64,000 nt of DNA from Candidatus Aminicenantota bacterium (GTDB lineage Bacteria; Acidobacteriota; Aminicenantia; Aminicenantales; Aminicenantaceae), in NCBI GenBank assembly GCA_011773465.1, contig WVXO01000039.1, forward strand, positions 10,898 to 74,897, in the 5' to 3' direction. The first letter of the stretch is position 1. Each line of letters starts with the position of its first letter. Made by a program: the position numbers and the translations under genes. Of this stretch, positions 60,080-64,000 are shown piece by piece. The notes under the pieces were generated by a model that had not been told where the DNA came from, did no database searches, and saw only the letters and a list, made by a program, of their open reading frames with translations.

Positions 60080-61303
60080 ATGAGTGTGGGTAAAATGGAA
60101 AGCAAAACCAAGATTGTTTCAATCATTCTATTATTTTCTACCTTCATGATGTTCGTTTCCTGTGGACAAAAACAAGAAAAAGTGGAGAAGATTATGGAAG
60201 ATGGTGTGGAAGTTGTTCTGAATCACCTTGAGCCTTACAAAATTAAAGGAGAACCTTCTCATTTGAATCTTGATGAAGAATTAATCATTGATTTTGAAAA
60301 GGAAGAATTCACAGAATTAGGAATGACTGACGTTTTAGGATTTGATGTCGATTCTGATGGTAACATATATTTTCTGATTTCGAGAAGTACAAAGAATTTC
60401 ATTTTTAAGTTTGATGACAATGGGAATTTTTTATTCTCCTTTGGACGGAAAGGCCAAGGTCCAGGCGAACTGGGACTATCCAGGTATTTTGCAGTCAATG
60501 AGCTTGATCAAATCGTTGTGACAGATTTTGGCAGGAAAAAACTGCATGTTTTTGAAAGAAACGGAGATCTCATCAAGGAAATATCTCTTGCTTCAAATTA
60601 CCGAAGGGCGGGTCTTCTCAGGAGCGGGAAAATTCTTGCTATGAAGGAAAGTTTTAATAAGGGAGAAGGAAGGTTAGAATTTCCAATAATATTATGTAAT
60701 GAAGATTTGGAAGAAATGAAGATGTTGCATCCAGGAAAACACATGCCTAATTTCACTTTTGCAAATAAAGTCAATGGCTTGCAGCTATATATTGATTACA
60801 ATGTATGGAAAATCTCAAGAGGGCTAATCTATGTGGGCAATTATGGCAGCGGATACGAGTTTTTGATTTATGATGAAGAGGGAAATTTACTCCGAAAAAT
60901 TAGGAAAGAATATCAAAAAGTCAAAGTTCCTGACCAAATAAAAGAAAAAATTTTTAATTGGTTAAAGAATAACTTAACTCAATTCGAGCAAGTGAAAACA
61001 AAGCTCTATTTTCCTGAATTCTATCCTTCGTTTCAATTTTTCTTTCTGGATGAGAGAAGCAGACTTTATGTGATGACTTATGAAAGAGGAAAGGGCCCAA
61101 ATGGATTTATGTACGACATTTTTAATCCTAACGGCGTATTAATCGGGAGAATAGAGTTGGAAAATTACGGATTTCTGGCTTCTTCCCCCATCATAAATCC
61201 CTTACCCTTGAATGTCGTGGCAAAAAACCAAAGCCTCTACTGTCTTAGAGAAGGTGAAAACGGCTATAAGGGATTGGTCGTTTATAAGATGAAGTGGGAG
61301 TAA
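60080..61303 (+). CDS. 6-bladed beta-propeller lipoprotein
   Basis: Lipobox FMMFVSCGQ; DVLGFDVDSDGNIYFLI...IFKFDDNGNFLFSFGRKGQGPGEL. The track start at 60047 is a TTG inside repeat copy 3; ATG 60080 or 60095 more likely. Confidence 0.82.
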   Translation: MSVGKMESKTKIVSIILLFSTFMMFVSCGQKQEKVEKIMEDGVEVVLNHLEPYKIKGEPSHLNLDEELIIDFEKEEFTELGMTDVLGFDVDSDGNIYFLISRSTKNFIFKFDDNGNFLFSFGRKGQGPGELGLSRYFAVNELDQIVVTDFGRKKLHVFERNGDLIKEISLASNYRRAGLLRSGKILAMKESFNKGEGRLEFPIILCNEDLEEMKMLHPGKHMPNFTFANKVNGLQLYIDYNVWKISRGLIYVGNYGSGYEFLIYDEEGNLLRKIRKEYQKVKVPDQIKEKIFNWLKNNLTQFEQVKTKLYFPEFYPSFQFFFLDERSRLYVMTYERGKGPNGFMYDIFNPNGVLIGRIELENYGFLASSPIINPLPLNVVAKNQSLYCLREGENGYKGLVVYKMKWE

Positions 61304-61313
61304 ATATTATAAA

Positions 61314-61356
61314 GCAAAATCCCCTAAAGCCTTGGCTCCCATGGATTAAAAAGGCA
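61314..61356 (+). repeat. 3'-of-gene hairpin repeat, copy 4
   Basis: GCAAAATCCCCTAAAGCCTTGGCTCCCATGGATTAAAAAGGCA, 11 nt after a stop codon. Confidence 0.75.
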
Positions 61357-61430
61357 GCTTCTGGGTAAGAATAGGGCCAGTCCCCTTTCTCCTGCTCGGG
61401 CGGTAATCTCTTGTCTCAATAATAGGTCTT

Positions 61431-61503
61431 GGGGAGTAGTGCAGCCTGGTTAGCGCGCCTGCCTTGGAAGCAGGAGGTCGTCAGTTCAAATCAGATCTCC
61501 CCA
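61431..61503 (+). tRNA. tRNA-Pro(UGG)-like, possibly degenerate
   Basis: GGGGAGTAGTGCAGCCTGGTTAGCGCGCCTGCCTTGGAAGCAGGAGGTCGTCAGTTCAAATCAGATCTCCCCA; anticodon loop CTTGGAA, mismatches in acceptor position 7-66 and T stem. Confidence 0.6.
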
Positions 61504-61573
61504 ATCAATGATTAAGACGGATAAAGCAACAATCGGATATCAAAGCCGATTGAGATATAATGATATCAAGGAT

Positions 61574-61650
61574 GCGACTGTAGATCAGTAGGATAGAGCA
61601 GCTGCTTTCTTAGCAGCGGATCGGGAGTTCGGGTATCTCCAGGCGCGCCA
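61574..61650 (+). tRNA. tRNA-Arg(UCU)-like, degenerate
   Basis: GCGACTGTAGATCAGTAGGATAGAGCAGCTGCTTTCTTAGCAGCGGATCGGGAGTTCGGGTATCTCCAGGCGCGCCA; loop TTTCTTA; single mismatches in the acceptor, D and T stems. Confidence 0.5.
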
Positions 61651-61820
61651 TCCTTTTCTCTTTATTTTTCAATAGCTTTCCTCAGAGTAAAGTTTTAGCC
61701 ATAGTGTGTAATTTTAGTTTATTTTTGCCACTGAATGGCAAACAAGTGGCAAATCTATTAAGTGAAATGAGAGAATAGGTCTATTTGGAGATAGAGCGAC
61801 GGACTCCTTCTGACTAAAGT

Positions 61821-62615
61821 TTAAAAAGGGTGCTTAGGGATTCCGAATATCAGGAACTCCGCCAGGATTACCAGGCTACCCATTAACAACATAATGAAAC
61901 CATTCAGTCCCGAGACCTCAGCATGATGAGCGCCACTGTAGACCCGCTTGGCCCACAGATGACCGCACAGGGCAAACAAACCAGTTACAGCCAGCCCGGT
62001 GGCGGCAAATCCACCCCACAAAAGGAGTTGTTCTGAATTATACAGGTAATTGTACAGAACGATCATGGCCATATAGGGAGCTACACCCGCTATCATCACC
62101 AACAGGCGGCGGGAGAATGACTGCTGGGGATCAATCCCCAGATTTCTCTGGGCCTCAGACCAGATAATCAGGGCAAAAAGAACGTAGACACTCCCCATTG
62201 CTGACAGCAGAATCGGACTGACTCCGAGACTGGTTAATTCAGCTCCGTCCCCAACGTTATATAACACCCCAAAGATCAGATAAATCCCGTTGATCAAAAA
62301 GCCAAGGCCAGCCAGAAGTTTGAGCACCAGTTTAATTCCGTTATTCTTCACCAGACTGATAAAAAATAGAGGTATTAAGGTGTAACCAAGTCCAATAGTC
62401 ACTCCACCCCAGGCAGTAAATAAAATATCCCGAACACCACGTCCCAGATTCCAACTCCAGGAAAAGGGATTGAGGACAAACTCTTGAATCTGTCCGCCGT
62501 CAATAAGGACAGCCGTGGCATGTCCCAGTTCGTGAAAGGCTACCGCCAGGTTAAAGGCTATGGTGAAGGCCCCAAACAACAGCAAAATTGAGTGAAAGGC
62601 TCGAGTCCGATTCAT
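61821..62615 (-). CDS. Polytopic membrane protein with HExxH (M50-like metalloprotease)
   Basis: FNLAVAFHELGHATAVLIDGG plus multiple TM segments; start ATG 62615. Confidence 0.7.
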   Translation of the reverse strand: MNRTRAFHSILLLFGAFTIAFNLAVAFHELGHATAVLIDGGQIQEFVLNPFSWSWNLGRGVRDILFTAWGGVTIGLGYTLIPLFFISLVKNNGIKLVLKLLAGLGFLINGIYLIFGVLYNVGDGAELTSLGVSPILLSAMGSVYVLFALIIWSEAQRNLGIDPQQSFSRRLLVMIAGVAPYMAMIVLYNYLYNSEQLLLWGGFAATGLAVTGLFALCGHLWAKRVYSGAHHAEVSGLNGFIMLLMGSLVILAEFLIFGIPKHPF

Positions 62616-62775
62616 GAAGATGCTCCCTGAAAATGGCAAAAGCATTTATACCATTTTTAGCTAAGCCTTGTCACTTCTTCTGATGTTATTCTGGATTACG
62701 TGAGGGGAATAGAGGGTAGAATAATCAGTTCATTCATACGCAATACAAATTCAAAGCATATTGGAGACTATCTGA

Positions 62776-62822
62776 CTAACGGATCAGAAGGTCGGGAGTT
62801 CGAGTCTCTCCAGGCGCGCCAC
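62776..62822 (+). pseudogene. 3' half of a tRNA-Arg(ACG)-like sequence
   Basis: CTAACGGATCAGAAGGTCGGGAGTTCGAGTCTCTCCAGGCGCGCCA; anticodon loop CTAACGGA with one extra A; no matching 5' half. Confidence 0.55.
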
Positions 62823-62963
62823 ATATACCATTGATAAATCCTCATTTTCCTTTGGTCGTTCTTAGTCAAATTTGGTGACAATACGGAGAGGTGTTTGCCT
62901 TTGTGATTTGACTTAGCACTTCTCCAGTGCTATAAGTCAAAGGATCACAACTAGGGGATAGAA

Positions 62964-63368
62964 ATGAAAAGCAAAGCCAGCATTGTTTCAATCGTTATTG
63001 CTCTTTCAGTTTTCATAATGCTTGCTTATTGTGGAAAGCAAAAAGCGGAGTGGAAGGGGACAATAAAGGAAGAAAATGGAGTCAAAAGATATAGTCGGTC
63101 GCTTAAGTTTGCATTTCCTAAAAACCACTCAGCATATCAGAGTTTCTCGCTCGATGAAGAAGGTCGGATTTTTGTACAAACTTGGGAGAGGACTGAAAAT
63201 GAGGAAGGAAATTTTTATGATGTCTTCAATTCAGAAGGAAAATATATCGCTAAAATTTTTCTTAAATTTTCTCCTAAGGTATGGAACGGGAATAAGCTTT
63301 ATACAATAGAAGAAGATAAAGACGGATTACAGATTATAAAGAGATATAAAGTTAATTGGAATATATAA
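62964..63368 (+). CDS. Short lipoprotein resembling an internally deleted version of 60080..61303
   Basis: N-term KSKASIVSIVIALSVFIMLAYCGKQK; C-term FPKNHSAYQSFSLDEEGRIFVQTWERTE..FYDVFNSEGKYIAKI resembles FPEFYPSFQFFFLDERSRLYVMTYERGK..MYDIFNPNGVLIGRI. Confidence 0.65.
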   Translation: MKSKASIVSIVIALSVFIMLAYCGKQKAEWKGTIKEENGVKRYSRSLKFAFPKNHSAYQSFSLDEEGRIFVQTWERTENEEGNFYDVFNSEGKYIAKIFLKFSPKVWNGNKLYTIEEDKDGLQIIKRYKVNWNI

Positions 63369-63392
63369 TCTTCAGGATAAATTTGAGGCGTG

Positions 63393-63439
63393 TAGATGCC
63401 AAATCCCCTAAAGCCCTGACTTCCCTGGATTGAAAAAGA
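63393..63439 (+). repeat. 3'-of-gene hairpin repeat, copy 5
   Basis: GATGCCAAATCCCCTAAAGCCCTGACTTCCCTGGATTGAAAAAGAAG. Confidence 0.8.
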
Positions 63440-63511
63440 AGCTGACCGGATTGGCACCTGATAGCTAAAGAGGAGGTAGGGAAAAAATGAATTTTTAACT
63501 AAAGGGTAAAA

Positions 63512-63694
63512 ATGAATTTTGAAGAGAAGATAAAATCTCAAAGAATAATAATCGCTATTGCCTTGATATTGATGTCCTTGATCTAGATTAATTTCGCGAT
63601 AAAAGGCACTCTCACAATTATTTCTTTTATTATATGTCTTGCTTTTTTAGGGACGGCGCTTTATCTCTTATTTGGATTAAAGAAGAAACATTGA
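63512..63694 (+). pseudogene. Two-TM small membrane protein interrupted by in-frame TAG at 63584
   Basis: MNFEEKIKSQRIIIAIALILMSLI*INFAIKGTLTIISFIICLAFLGTALYLLFGLKKKH*. Confidence 0.55.
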
Positions 63695-63701
63695 GGCGAG
63701 T

Positions 63702-63750
63702 GAAAGCCAAATCCCCTGGAATTCCCGCTTCCCTGGGTTGAAAAAGGACA
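63702..63750 (+). repeat. 3'-of-gene hairpin repeat, copy 6
   Basis: GAAAGCCAAATCCCCTGGAATTCCCGCTTCCCTGGGTTGAAAAAGGACA, 8 nt after a TGA stop. Confidence 0.8.
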
Positions 63751-63859
63751 GCCTAAATCATCATCTTATTATTTAGCGTATTTTAATATCTGCCCTTGAC
63801 GCCTCAGTTTGTGTCATATAAAATTGAGAAGACTAAAAGTCAGCAAAGAATAGTTCCTA

Positions 63860-64000
63860 ATGAGAAAGAAGATAATTTTACCCTTGATATTTTCTCTTTG
63901 TATATTTATGACTTCACAGGTCTTCTCAGAACAGATAAAACTCTCATTGGATTTAGAGATAAAAGAGCCTGAAAACGTAATATTTCATCGTATAAGAGAT
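63860..64000 (+). CDS. Secreted protein, 5' end only (runs off the window)
   Basis: MRKKIILPLIFSLCIFMTSQVFSEQIKLSLDLEIKEPENVIFHRIRD, signal peptide-like. Confidence 0.55.
   Translation, partial: MRKKIILPLIFSLCIFMTSQVFSEQIKLSLDLEIKEPENVIFHRIRD

Noticed and set aside
59826-63586. Stop-codon recoding (TAA/TAG read-through) in accessory ORFs
   Set aside because: Both TAA and TAG serve as ordinary terminators in backbone genes here; lesions of different types point to decay or sequence error instead.
57927-63750. Calling the six 3' repeats integron attC sites
   Set aside because: No consistent GTTRRRY/RYYYAAC cores, no integrase and no attI seen in the window; kept as a cassette-like array of unknown type.
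1-64000. CRISPR array
   Set aside because: Repeats are palindromic, irregularly spaced and in both orientations; no regular repeat-spacer structure and no cas genes in the ORF track.

Overview
AT-rich bacterial chromosomal window. From about 0.3 to 55.7 kb it is a dense housekeeping backbone. This includes transaldolase, an acyl-CoA carboxylase gene set, a TamB/BamA-like/SurA-like envelope cluster, fabD, pgsA, mutS, clpB, galU, tRNA-Phe, an MsbA-like ABC exporter, yicC-gmk-coaBC-udg-priA, pilMNOPQ, coaD, pcm, a UvrD-type helicase-nuclease, sppA, a NatAB-type exporter and an ECF sigma/anti-sigma operon. From about 56.2 kb to the window end it is an accessory region of small lipoproteins, beta-propeller proteins and membrane ORFs, with several degenerate tRNA-Arg-like sequences. 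The lineage may be an Aminicenantes/Acidobacteria-related one, but that is an impression and was not tested. Main non-genic signals: (1) an abundant REP-like palindrome, GTAGGGGCTTGATTYATCAAGCCCACC, with a compensatory variant GGGTTTGAT/ATCAAACCC. It occurs in intergenic clusters, sometimes as half-units, and supplies the stop codon of two genes. An 81-bp composite copy brackets fabD-pgsA as direct repeats. (2) A different ~50-60 bp hairpin repeat, AAGCCAAATCCCCTAAAGCC-YTGGCTTCCCTGGATTGAAAAAGGACA, found six times only at 57.9-63.8 kb, mostly just after the stop codon of plus-strand ORFs. This gives a gene+3'-repeat cassette-like layout without recognisable attC cores or an integrase. (3) tRNA-Arg 3'-end repeats bracketing an islet with an HExxH membrane protease. 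(4) Several accessory genes broken by a single homopolymer frameshift or in-frame stop. No CRISPR array, transposase or integrase was seen. All family assignments come from reading motifs; no database search was run.
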